DNA from: Chitinophaga rhizophila
GTDB lineage: Bacteria > Bacteroidota > Bacteroidia > Chitinophagales > Chitinophagaceae
Assembly: GCF_019492185.1 (NCBI RefSeq)
Contig: NZ_JAICCF010000002.1
Coordinates: 1-64,000, forward strand
Direction of reading: 5' to 3'
DNA: 64,000 nt
The notes under the pieces are model-generated. The model saw nothing but the letters and a program-made list of their open reading frames with translations, was not told the DNA's origin and ran no database searches. Every line of letters begins with the position of its first letter. Positions within the stretch are counted from its first letter, which is position 1. The position numbers and the translations under genes are program-made. Positions 1 to 8,419 of this stretch are shown here, piece after piece.

Positions 1-121
1 CTGAAAGTGGTTTGCGGGCTGCTCCTGAAAGCCGCCAGCGATGGGCCGCCCATCATCATTTATCAAGCATTGGTTAAGCTATCAAAGAATTATTTTGATA
101 GCTGATCACCATGCAGGACAC
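1..121. other. Left-edge stretch, no assignable gene
   Basis: Two plus-strand frames are open from the window edge, one ending with TAA at 75-77 and one with TGA at 103-105. A minus-strand frame starts from ATG codons near 51-59 and is open to the edge. None gives a recognisable protein in so few codons. A plus-strand gene ending at 77 would fit best, because a perfect hairpin starts at that point, but this is only a guess. The flanking sequence is needed to decide. Confidence 0.2.
77..103. terminator. Hairpin downstream of the SusCD operon
   Basis: A perfect 10-bp stem (77-86 pairing with 94-103) encloses a 7-nt loop. It lies 19 bp beyond the susD stop codon on the minus strand. It has no strong U-tract, so it may be a weak or bidirectional terminator, or an mRNA 3'-end stabiliser. 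Confidence 0.4.
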
Positions 122-1681
122 TCAGTAACCTGGGTTTTGATCTGCTGGTGTAATATCGTCGTTTAACTTCATTTCTGTATCCGGAATCGGGAACAGGGTA
201 TGGAAATCCTTGATATTACCTGCCCGCTTCGTCCACTCGTTACGGGCTTTCACATATTCAACGAATTTGCCGGTACGAATCAGGTCAATACGACGCCAGT
301 CTTCGGCAAACAGCTCCCGCATCCTTTCATCCAGAATAGCTGTTCTGAAGGCATCCTGGGAAGACGCCACCCATTTCTTATCTTCCGGCAATGTGCCACC
401 CCAGGCACGGGCCCGCACTTCATTGACAACAGTGACAGCGTCGCCGGTACGCCCCATCTCATTCAGGCATTCCGCGTAACACAGCCTGGCGTCGGCCAGT
501 CTTAATACGGGTATGTTCTTACCGGAGTTCCACATGTTATTGATCTTCTCTTCTGCATGTTTATCTGTACGGAAGTCTTCATACTTTTTTATATGTGGTA
601 GTAGTTCGTCAAAGTCATCACCAAGGTCCTCCCACTTAATAGGGTCGAGGGTGGGCGTTACGCCATAGTAGGTAAAATCATACCGGATGCTTTCATACCG
701 GCGCAGGTCCCCTTTTTCCCAGATGCCGCCGCTGTCTACTGAGGAATAGGCGTATTTCGTAGGTACTACCTTGTCATATCCTGCATAGTAACAGCCATCG
801 CCAAAGTATGCCTGTACAGCGCGGGAACCTATCTGGAACTGCAGCCTGTTATTGTTTGGATATACAGGGCTGAACTGAAATTCCAGTACCGCCTCACGGG
901 TATTAGGTCTGGTATAGTCCCACAGGTCTTTATAAGGTACAAGGGTATACTCGCCCATCATCTTTTCAAAGCAGGAAGCTGCTTTTGAGAAGTCACGTAA
1001 TCCTGTTTCTACCGGTGCTGACATATATGCTTTTCCCAGCATCATCCAGGCAGCGCCGGCAGTAGCACGGCCCGGGTCATTGGTCTCCGGACAGTACAGT
1101 GTTGCCCGCTGCAGATCCGCGATAATAAATGCCCATACGTCCTTTAGTGGCTGCCTCCGGAAGCCCAGTTCCGCGCTTCTATCCAGATCGATGATAGGTA
1201 TTTCGCCCCAATACATCGCCATCTGGAAATCCAGGAAGCCGCGTATAAAAGAAGCCTCCCCTACCAGCTTCGCTTCTCTGGATGCCGGCGTTAGTGTTCC
1301 TGCGCCTAACCCTTTAATGATTTTGGCCGCCTCATTAATCATTGGCCAGCGGATATTCCACTGGTTGGCAACATGATTCAGTGTAGAGTTAAGGTTACCG
1401 TCAAAACGATCAAGACCGCCTTTCTGCGGATCGCTCTTCATCTGAAAAGCCCCCTGCTGGATCTCGTCTGTTCCCATCATCATAATAAGCCCCTGTTCAT
1501 CTGTACGGATAAATTTCCACTTGGCGTAGACGCCTTTCAGGCTTGTTTCTACCAGATTCACATCCTCATACACCTGGCTCTCGTCCAGCCGGGTAGTACT
1601 ACGTTCGTCCAGAAAGTTGCTGCAGGATACGGACAACATCGCAATACCTGCTATCAGTCCCCATTTTATAGTGCGTTGCAT
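122..1681 (-). CDS. SusD/RagB family outer-membrane glycan-binding lipoprotein
   Basis: 519 aa. The N-terminus is a lipoprotein signal with a lipobox ending in Cys20 (SVSC), followed by SNFLDE, which is typical of mature SusD proteins. The rest has the family's TPR-like helical fold, with a late motif about local gene products (VLRLADARLCYAECLNEMG) and a C-terminus listing LFPIPDTEMKLND, a well-known SusD ending. The known role is to cap the SusC barrel on the cell surface and bind the incoming oligosaccharide or peptide. It starts 20 bp after the susC stop, so the two are one operon. The substrate cannot be told from sequence, and no sugar-degrading gene is visible next to it inside the window, although the operon may continue past the left edge. 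Confidence 0.95.
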   Translation of the reverse strand: MQRTIKWGLIAGIAMLSVSCSNFLDERSTTRLDESQVYEDVNLVETSLKGVYAKWKFIRTDEQGLIMMMGTDEIQQGAFQMKSDPQKGGLDRFDGNLNSTLNHVANQWNIRWPMINEAAKIIKGLGAGTLTPASREAKLVGEASFIRGFLDFQMAMYWGEIPIIDLDRSAELGFRRQPLKDVWAFIIADLQRATLYCPETNDPGRATAGAAWMMLGKAYMSAPVETGLRDFSKAASCFEKMMGEYTLVPYKDLWDYTRPNTREAVLEFQFSPVYPNNNRLQFQIGSRAVQAYFGDGCYYAGYDKVVPTKYAYSSVDSGGIWEKGDLRRYESIRYDFTYYGVTPTLDPIKWEDLGDDFDELLPHIKKYEDFRTDKHAEEKINNMWNSGKNIPVLRLADARLCYAECLNEMGRTGDAVTVVNEVRARAWGGTLPEDKKWVASSQDAFRTAILDERMRELFAEDWRRIDLIRTGKFVEYVKARNEWTKRAGNIKDFHTLFPIPDTEMKLNDDITPADQNPGY

Positions 1682-1701
1682 AATAATCTAACAGTTGAGA
1701 G

Positions 1702-4700
1702 TTAAAAACCTACATTCAGTCCAAATACATACATTTTCACCGGCGGATAACCGTAATCGCCTGTCTCGGGATCCATACCCTTATACGGAGAAATACAGAA
1801 CAAGTTAGAGCCGGTAACATAAAGGCGGAAGTTATTCAGCTTCCAGTTGCTCAGTTTCTGCTCCGGCAGATTATAAGACAGGGTAAGCGCCGATAATCTC
1901 AGGAAAGAAGCATTCTGTATAGCATAATCCAGGTCAGAAGGATTATAGCGGTTATAGCTGGTATTAGCAATCACACGCGGAATATTCGTATTGGTATTCT
2001 CGGGCGTCCACCGGTTAAGCAGGTCTGTCGAAGCCATACTTTCCCCTATACTGTTGGCCAGTGTTTCGTAATAACTACTGATTTTCTTAGCTCCATAGGA
2101 ATAGGTAAACATCGCATTCAGGGAGAATGCCTTATAAGAAAGGTTTGTGGTGAACCCACCATAGAATTTAGGATCTGTTATCGCTACAATAGTTCTGTCA
2201 TACTGATCCACTACGCCGTCCGGTACACCATTCGGACCAGAAATATCTCTGGCAAACAGATCCCCCGGACTAACCGTCTTACCGTTGTAGTTAATACCTT
2301 CCCAGTCCCTGCGGTTAGTTTCCTGCGCAATACCGCCTGACCGCATCGTATAGATAGTATGCAGTGATTGCCCCAGGAACAGATTGTCTGTGCGCTGAAT
2401 ATTGTTTTCATACGTATTATAGATGGCGGTAGCATCGCCGTATAGCTGAGTGATCCTGTTCCGGTCAAAGGAGATATTCGCTGATAGATTCCAGTTGAAG
2501 TCTTTACTACGGATCACATCCCCATTTACAGAAAACTCCATCCCTTTATTGTTCACACTACCGATATTCTCCCATTGCTGATTGAACCCGGTGCTGCTTG
2601 CCAATGTACGCTTCAGTAAGAGGTTATCGTTATTGATATTAAAGAAATCAGCGGTGATATTCAGTCTGGATTTAAAGAAGCCCATGTCGATACCGATGTT
2701 ACTTTGCTTTTGCTTCTCCCAGGTGATGTTCGGATTACCGCGTAAGCCATCATTTTCAATCAGTGCGTTGCCATTGTCTATTCTTGAGCCGTACAGGGTC
2801 TGGTACACATAGTTGTTGATGTCCTGGTTACCTACAACACCATATCCGACGCGCAGTTTCAGCTGACTGAATACTGGTACACGCTGCATAAAGTCCTCCC
2901 TGATCACATCCCATGCGGCAGACACTGAAGGGAATACGCCCCAGCGATTGCCTTGCGCAAAGCGGGAAGAACCATCATAGCGGGCAGTGGCAGTTAAATG
3001 GTATTTGTCTTTGTAGCTATAGTTGACACGTCCCAGGTAAGAGAGTAAGGTAAAAGCATAAAAGTCAGACCCTATTACTGATTTTTCAATAGCCGCAGCA
3101 CCTCCGATGTCGTTATATCCCAGGCCGTCACTGGCGAAGCGGTCGCCCTGTGCTTTGGTATAATTGGACTGCCTTCTGCTGGAGCTGGTTCCGGCCAGTG
3201 CGGTGAGGCGGTGATCGTTTGCGATAGTTGTTGTATAGGTTACCGTATTGTCCCATTGCCAATAAGTATCTGCCCATCTTTCATGTTTTGCCCGCGCATC
3301 TCCGTTGTACTGACGGATAGCTTCCTGTATGTTGTGCGGTGTAAACTCAAACCACTCCTGCGTACCATAATCCAGGGAATAACTGGAGCGGATATCCAGC
3401 CCTTTTATAGGTGTGATATCAATATAGTTTGCGCTGGTAACACGATTACGGGACCGGTCACGCTGGATATGCAGTGAGTTGAACGGATTGTAATCGTTGT
3501 TGTTCTGCTCTCCGTGAGAACGGTAGTAAATGGTTAAGTAATCATAACTGTAACGGGTAGCACGATCCCGGTATGGCTCATAGTTCAGCAAAGGATTTGC
3601 GTTCAGCGCCTTGTTATATACATCATCAGAAGGCATGTCGTCGTTAGTACGGGTGAAGCCGGTATTGGTACCGACCTTCAGCCACTTCTTAATGTTATAC
3701 TCAGCATTAAAGCGACCGGTATACTTGTTCTGGGCAGTGTTTTCAATCACCCCTTTGGTACCTGCGTACCCAAGACTCAGATAGAATATACCCCGCTCGG
3801 CACCACCAGAGAAACTCACTGCATGGTTCTGCTGAAAACCAGTACGTGATACCTGGTCCAGCCAGTTGTAAGTCTGTTTCTTATTGTAAGTATCAAACTC
3901 CTGGTCAGAGAAGGCGATATTCGTCTTCATCAGGGTATTATCGATATAATCCTGGCGGTTAGCATTCGGATTGTCTTTCATATAACCATTGGCATATGCG
4001 TCCAGGCGCAATGCAAACAGCTGTTGTGCGTTCATGGTCTTAGGTATCCTGGTAAAGTCAGATACACCCGCCCAGCTGTCATATGTGACCAGGCCGTCGC
4101 CACCTCTGCGTTGCCCTTTTTTGGTAGTGATTACTACAACGCCATTTGCGCCGCGGGAACCATATAATGCTGTAGCAGAAGCGTCTTTCAGTACCTGCAC
4201 CGACGCCACGTCATTGACGTTCACTGAATTAAATCCACCCTGGTTGTTTTCCATGATCACGCCATCCACTACATAGATCGGGGAAGCGCCTGCATTGATG
4301 GTATTGATACCGCGTACACGAATAGTGGCATCATCACTTGGACGGGTTGCATTGCTGACAAATACGCCTGCTGCATTACCCTGTAAGGCCTGGTTAATAT
4401 TCGTTGCAGGACGTTCCAGTAACTTCTTGGAATCTACTGTTGCCACAGCTCCGGTCAGGTCCGACTTCTTCATGCGTGCGCCGACAACTACCACCTCATC
4501 CACGACGGCGGTAGCCTGTTGCATTTTAACGTTAACAGGCCCGGTACCATTGAACGGAACAGACTGTGTCTCAAAACCTAAAAAGCTAAATTCCAGGGCA
4601 CCTTTGGCATCATCCGCAGGAATCACGAAAGAGCCCTTGCCATCTGTTACAGTACCCGTTTTTGTACCAACCAGTCTGACCGTCACACCCGGCAGTGGTT

Positions 4701-4839
4701 CTCCCTTAATATCAGTAACGCTACCCGCGATCCTGCCCCCCTGGGCAAATACTGGTATAGCGCCGGTCAGCGTAGCTATGAAGCATAGGAGCATCCATAG
4801 CCTCCTTGAAGCATTTCTTACATGCATAACGTGAAGCAT
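1702..4839 (-). CDS. SusC/RagA family TonB-dependent outer-membrane transporter
   Basis: About 1045 aa from the ATG at 4839. The start is chosen because it places a signal peptide (MLHVMHVRNASRRLW, then a hydrophobic run ending VFAQ) at the N-terminus. In-frame starts exist at 4827, 4935 and 4953 (GTG), but the upstream ones add a hydrophilic leader. Domains in order: carboxypeptidase-regulatory-like domain (GRIAGSVTDIKGEPLPGVTV), plug domain (DEVVVVGARMKKSDLTGAVA; IRVRGINTINAGASPIYVVDGV), then a 22-strand barrel with the classic ending VKMYVFGLNVGF. Known role: energised import of large nutrients, working with SusD. A promoter matching the Bacteroidota consensus lies at 5028-5057. Confidence 0.95.
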   Translation of the reverse strand: MLHVMHVRNASRRLWMLLCFIATLTGAIPVFAQGGRIAGSVTDIKGEPLPGVTVRLVGTKTGTVTDGKGSFVIPADDAKGALEFSFLGFETQSVPFNGTGPVNVKMQQATAVVDEVVVVGARMKKSDLTGAVATVDSKKLLERPATNINQALQGNAAGVFVSNATRPSDDATIRVRGINTINAGASPIYVVDGVIMENNQGGFNSVNVNDVASVQVLKDASATALYGSRGANGVVVITTKKGQRRGGDGLVTYDSWAGVSDFTRIPKTMNAQQLFALRLDAYANGYMKDNPNANRQDYIDNTLMKTNIAFSDQEFDTYNKKQTYNWLDQVSRTGFQQNHAVSFSGGAERGIFYLSLGYAGTKGVIENTAQNKYTGRFNAEYNIKKWLKVGTNTGFTRTNDDMPSDDVYNKALNANPLLNYEPYRDRATRYSYDYLTIYYRSHGEQNNNDYNPFNSLHIQRDRSRNRVTSANYIDITPIKGLDIRSSYSLDYGTQEWFEFTPHNIQEAIRQYNGDARAKHERWADTYWQWDNTVTYTTTIANDHRLTALAGTSSSRRQSNYTKAQGDRFASDGLGYNDIGGAAAIEKSVIGSDFYAFTLLSYLGRVNYSYKDKYHLTATARYDGSSRFAQGNRWGVFPSVSAAWDVIREDFMQRVPVFSQLKLRVGYGVVGNQDINNYVYQTLYGSRIDNGNALIENDGLRGNPNITWEKQKQSNIGIDMGFFKSRLNITADFFNINNDNLLLKRTLASSTGFNQQWENIGSVNNKGMEFSVNGDVIRSKDFNWNLSANISFDRNRITQLYGDATAIYNTYENNIQRTDNLFLGQSLHTIYTMRSGGIAQETNRRDWEGINYNGKTVSPGDLFARDISGPNGVPDGVVDQYDRTIVAITDPKFYGGFTTNLSYKAFSLNAMFTYSYGAKKISSYYETLANSIGESMASTDLLNRWTPENTNTNIPRVIANTSYNRYNPSDLDYAIQNASFLRLSALTLSYNLPEQKLSNWKLNNFRLYVTGSNLFCISPYKGMDPETGDYGYPPVKMYVFGLNVGF

Positions 4840-5283
4840 AAAATGTTTAGTAAAGATTCTTGTAATGACAGGTATACTAAGTAATTGGCATTCTTCTTTT
4901 AACGTGAAATCAATCTTACGAACTACTGTTCCCATGACGCAAAACAGTACCACCCAGCTATATATAGCTGATAATCAGTATCATCGCATGTTCTGATATC
5001 AAAAGTATTCTAGTCTGGTCTATTAGACAAATATAGGGTTACTTTTCAAAATTCAAAGCATATTTTTTTGAGTATTTCAACATTCAGCTTACCTCCGCTT
5101 ACTAGATAATAGGCAGGGGCTAATCAGCAAAACGCTACATCCTGTTCAGGGTCACCATTGACTTACTCACGGACTATCCTGTCCGGTTGCCGGCCTTACC
5201 ACTTGACCCGAGCACTGTAACGGCCATACCTTTACACCCGTAACAATCATTAACACATCAATCAACAACAAAACACAGCATAT
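4840..5283. other. Divergent intergenic region between susC and the cupin gene
   Basis: This 444-bp stretch holds the susC promoter (5028-5057) and its leader of about 180 nt. I see no riboswitch and no sigma/anti-sigma genes next to this SusCD pair. The plus-side promoter of the cupin gene could not be assigned. Confidence 0.6.
5028..5057 (-). promoter_or_regulatory. Promoter of susCD
   Basis: Read on the minus strand, TTTG (5054-5057) is followed after 18 bp by TATATTTG (5028-5035). This is a full match to the Bacteroidota -33/-7 consensus. Transcription should start near 5021. Confidence 0.75.
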
Positions 5284-5715
5284 ATGAACAAACATATCAT
5301 CCTTAGCCTGGGCATCATCTTGAGTTTCACAGCACTATTTACCTCCTTACCAGCTAATGCACAACAACCAGGTATAAAACGTACTAACCTGCAACGTCAT
5401 GATCTCAGTACAGCAGGTAAAGAGACGATTCAGGTGCGTATAGATTTCGCTCCGGGTAGCGCTTTCGGGAAACACACCCACCCCGGGGAAGAGATCATTT
5501 ACGTACTGGAAGGTACCCTGGAATATGAAGTGGAAGGTAAAGGAGCCATTATACTGAAAGCCGGCGACGTACTATTTATACCGGCCGGCGTCGTACATGC
5601 CGCCAAAAATGTAGGTAAAGACAATGGCGCCGAACTAGCCACCTATGTCGTTGAAAAAGGTAAACAATTAGTAGTACTACAGCATACAACTGATACCAGC
5701 CCAAAACACAGGTAG
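5284..5715 (+). CDS. Secreted cupin-domain protein
   Basis: 143 aa with a Sec signal peptide (hydrophobic run, cleavage after PANAQ near residue 27). A single cupin_2 barrel follows. Motif 1 is GKHTHPGEEIIYVLEG (metal ligands His64, His66, Glu70) and motif 2 is GDVLFIPAGVVHAAKN (His105), so the metal site is complete. It should act in the periplasm. Small cupins of this kind include sugar- or phenolic-binding enzymes and dioxygenase-like proteins, and the substrate is unknown. It is monocistronic, pointing away from susCD and 148 bp ahead of msrA. Confidence 0.85.
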   Translation: MNKHIILSLGIILSFTALFTSLPANAQQPGIKRTNLQRHDLSTAGKETIQVRIDFAPGSAFGKHTHPGEEIIYVLEGTLEYEVEGKGAIILKAGDVLFIPAGVVHAAKNVGKDNGAELATYVVEKGKQLVVLQHTTDTSPKHR

Positions 5716-5863
5716 ATGCCAGCAGGTGGCAGTGATAACGCTCCCACAACGAATTTACTTGCCATACTGGCAGCATTTATTTGTACTATGCGACAATCTG
5801 CTAAATTGGCTGTCAATATTTCCCTGGCACAAATGATGCTGCTATAAGTCTAAAATACAGAAC

Positions 5864-6370
5864 ATGTCAATTCAAACTGCAATACTAGCCGGTGGATGCT
5901 TCTGGGGAGTGGAAGAACTTGTCCGTGCATTACCTGGTGTGCTCGAAACAAAAGTCGGTTATACCGGCGGCGACGTGCCTAATGCTACTTATCGCAATCA
6001 TGGTACACATGCAGAAGGTATAAAGATTACATACGATACCAACCAGCTTTCTTACCGCAGATTACTGGAATTTTTCTTCCAGATACATGACCCTACCACG
6101 CTCAACCGCCAGGGTAATGATATCGGTATGTCCTATCGCTCTGCTATCTTTTACCTGGACCAGGAGCAGCAGGAGACAGCCACACAGCTTATCAGCGAAC
6201 TGAACGCCGCTAACATCTACAATAAGCCTATTGTTACACAGGTAGTACCGGCATCAGACTTCTGGGACGCTGAAGAAGAACACCAGGACTATCTCCAGAA
6301 ACATCCTTTCGGATATACCTGCCACTTTATCCGGCCCGAATGGAAGCTGGAGCAAACCCAAGGAAAATAA
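5864..6370 (+). CDS. msrA: Peptide-methionine (S)-S-oxide reductase MsrA
   Basis: 168 aa, the usual length of a single-domain MsrA. The catalytic motif GGCFWG is at residues 10-15, with Cys12 as nucleophile. Other family motifs follow: [21 protein letters not shown] and EDHQDYL-like [18 protein letters not shown] near the C-terminus. There is no signal peptide, so it repairs oxidised methionine in the cytoplasm using thioredoxin. A Cys in the FGYTCHF segment may be a resolving residue. It is followed 12 bp downstream by a rho-independent terminator, so it is probably transcribed alone or with the upstream cupin gene. Confidence 0.97.
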   Translation: MSIQTAILAGGCFWGVEELVRALPGVLETKVGYTGGDVPNATYRNHGTHAEGIKITYDTNQLSYRRLLEFFFQIHDPTTLNRQGNDIGMSYRSAIFYLDQEQQETATQLISELNAANIYNKPIVTQVVPASDFWDAEEEHQDYLQKHPFGYTCHFIRPEWKLEQTQGK

Positions 6371-6381
6371 CCTGATGATAA

Positions 6382-6412
6382 GACCCGCTGTAATGGCGGG
6401 TTATTTTTTTTC
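6382..6412 (+). terminator. Rho-independent terminator of msrA
   Basis: A stem of CCCGC (6384-6388) with GCGGG (6396-6400), extended by A-U and G-U pairs, encloses a 7-nt loop and is followed by a T-rich tract of about 10 nt. Confidence 0.9.
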
Positions 6413-6596
6413 CTCTGTACCTGCTATTTCAGTGATTCTCTATATCTGCTAAATTGGATAACAAGTTTATTCCCTTCATATATCCAATCCATTTATTTTT
6501 GTCTCCGGCGTTCACCTATATTCCTGTTTGTTAGTTAATACGCTACCAGAGACCCATGCTTTATGCACATTTTGCTAAACAATAAATCCCCTTTTT

Positions 6597-7784
6597 ATGA
6601 AAATGAAAACCTATCTGACGTTGCTTGCAATCACCCTGTCTGTTGCATGCTTCACCTATTCCTGCTCCAAAAAAGGTCAGGACGTCCCCAACACAGCTAT
6701 CGGTTCGGAAAGACACACCGAACAGGATGCAAACCCTCAATGGCAGGCTATTCAATACTACAACAGGATCAATGAATCCTTTGGCATTTCTCCGGACAAA
6801 GACAACAGCGCGGCTATTGCCGGCATGCCTGACTACTATGGTGGCGCATTCATCAACAAACAGCATAAACTGGTAGTTTATGTAAAGGGCGATGTCGCTA
6901 CTGCCAGCAAACAGATTGCTGATATTACAGGCGCTGCCGACGTTATCATCAAGCCTGCAAAGTTCTCCTACAAAGAACTCACCAGCGTGATGGACAAGCT
7001 GAATAACATTAAACTCAGCAGCGCTGCAAGGACCTATGCTACCAACTATGTTAGCTGGTCGCTGATGGATGCAGAAAACAAAGTTGTAGTAGAACTGGAA
7101 AACTTCAACGATCAGAAGATCAGCGAGTTTAAAAAAACAGTGCTGAACTCCCCTGCTATCGAATTTAGAAAATCTGCCGGAAGGGTTAAACTGGAGGTAA
7201 ACCTGGATCCAGGTTGTAAAGCTGCCCTGAACACCTCTGGTACCAGCTACGGTTCTTATGCATTCAGAGCAAGACGTACCTCTGACTCACAGGTAGGTAT
7301 GGTAACTGCTGGCCACGTTGTATCTGTAGGCGGCACTATCTACAACGGTTCCAGTGTTGTAGGCACCTGCTCTGCTTCCATTCAGTCAGGATCTACTGAC
7401 GTTGCCTTCATTCCTGTTACCAATACCGCGTCCTTCACGCCAACAAATACCCTTTGCGGTACATCCACTACGCTGTCTACTTCCACCAGCCTGCCAGGTG
7501 TTGGTACCCTGGTGAATATGAGAGGCGCTACTACTGGTACTTCCTCCGGCAACATCATCAGCACCAATGCCAGCACGACAACTGCTGCAGGTATTTCATA
7601 CACTAACCTGACCACTGCCGATTATGCCAGTGCAGGCGGCGACAGCGGTGGTATCATCTACACCTATGTTAGCGCAAGTAATACTCGCTTCACCGTGGGT
7701 CTTCACCTCGGCGCAGGCGGTACTACCAGGTACTTTACTAAAGCTGGTCTGGCTCTCAGCGCAATAGGAGCTACCAGATATTAA
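6597..7784 (+). CDS. Secreted lipoprotein-type S1 (streptogrisin-like) serine protease with N-terminal prodomain
   Basis: 395 aa. A signal peptide ends in a relaxed lipobox (YSC, Cys23). Residues 30-205 form a mixed alpha/beta region that resembles a prodomain; QYYNRINESFGISPDKD and the later KLVVYVKGDV suggest the inhibitory prosegment of S1E proteases. The catalytic part starts near 206. His240 lies in MVTAGHV, Asp268 in GSTDVAFIP and Ser350 in the ASAGGDSGG signature, so the triad is complete. Cys258 and Cys287 could form a disulfide. The start ATG follows a T-rich leader, and a possible -7 element TATTTTTG lies at 6494-6501. The protease probably degrades extracellular protein. The small lipoprotein gene downstream is in the same orientation with only a 48-bp gap, so the two may be co-expressed. 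Confidence 0.85.
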   Translation: MKMKTYLTLLAITLSVACFTYSCSKKGQDVPNTAIGSERHTEQDANPQWQAIQYYNRINESFGISPDKDNSAAIAGMPDYYGGAFINKQHKLVVYVKGDVATASKQIADITGAADVIIKPAKFSYKELTSVMDKLNNIKLSSAARTYATNYVSWSLMDAENKVVVELENFNDQKISEFKKTVLNSPAIEFRKSAGRVKLEVNLDPGCKAALNTSGTSYGSYAFRARRTSDSQVGMVTAGHVVSVGGTIYNGSSVVGTCSASIQSGSTDVAFIPVTNTASFTPTNTLCGTSTTLSTSTSLPGVGTLVNMRGATTGTSSGNIISTNASTTTAAGISYTNLTTADYASAGGDSGGIIYTYVSASNTRFTVGLHLGAGGTTRYFTKAGLALSAIGATRY

Positions 7785-7832
7785 CAAATTGTGGTGAATG
7801 AAATTTTTCGTAATATAGTTGGCAAATTTACC

Positions 7833-8348
7833 ATGCTTATGCGTATTTCACTGTATTACCTCATCATTCCCGCGTTGATCCTTGGTAGTTGTGCCTCCAA
7901 TAACAACGCAGGCAACAACAACACCGGAGACAGCACCACTGTGGACTCCAACAATGTTTCAAAGATGCAAGACACTGCAACTAACACCAGCACCGCCGAT
8001 CCGGCCGGCAACATCGCCATGACCCTGTCGCCTGGTACCTATAAGTCCAGCACTGTAGGTAAGGCCACACTCACCATCACCAACAACTCTACTGAAGACG
8101 TCTCCTTCGGCGATCCTTATAAAGTAGAGTATAACAACGGTGGTAACTGGGAGAAAGTAAGCATCTTTGACGAAGTGGTTTTCACTGCCATGATGCATGC
8201 TGTCGCTCCCGGCAAATCCCAGGAATTTCCTATTAATCTGCAGCCCGTGCCGTATGATTATAAACCTGGTGAATACCGGATACTGAAAGGTGCACAGTCA
8301 GGCGATAAATCATTTCAACTGACTACTACCTTTACTGTAGATAAGTAA
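7833..8348 (+). CDS. Lipoprotein with bacterial Ig-like domain
   Basis: 171 aa from ATG 7833 (ATG 7839 is also possible). A longer frame opens at a GTG at 7791 but adds a charged leader, so it was not used. The signal ends ALILGSCAS, a good lipobox. A 45-residue low-complexity Asn/Thr/Ser linker follows (NNNAGNNNTGDSTTVDSNN). The remainder looks like an immunoglobulin-like beta-sandwich domain (LSPGTYKSSTVGKATLTITN; FPINLQPVPYDYKPGEYRI), similar to a family found in Gram-positive and Bacteroidota surface proteins. No enzymatic motif is visible. It lies directly after the S1 protease and before a strong terminator, which suggests a two-gene unit. A role as protease partner is only inferred. 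Confidence 0.75.
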   Translation: MLMRISLYYLIIPALILGSCASNNNAGNNNTGDSTTVDSNNVSKMQDTATNTSTADPAGNIAMTLSPGTYKSSTVGKATLTITNNSTEDVSFGDPYKVEYNNGGNWEKVSIFDEVVFTAMMHAVAPGKSQEFPINLQPVPYDYKPGEYRILKGAQSGDKSFQLTTTFTVDK

Positions 8349-8371
8349 AGATCATTTACTTTATATTAACT

Positions 8372-8405
8372 AAAAAGCTGGCGGTATCTCTCCGCCAGCT
8401 TTTTT
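8372..8405. terminator. Bidirectional terminator
   Basis: A 13-bp perfect stem (8372-8384 with 8392-8404) has a 7-nt loop, an A-run on the left and a T-run on the right. It separates the convergent lipoprotein (plus) and PepSY (minus) genes and can serve both strands. Confidence 0.93.
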
Positions 8406-8419
8406 ATTTCAGCATACCT

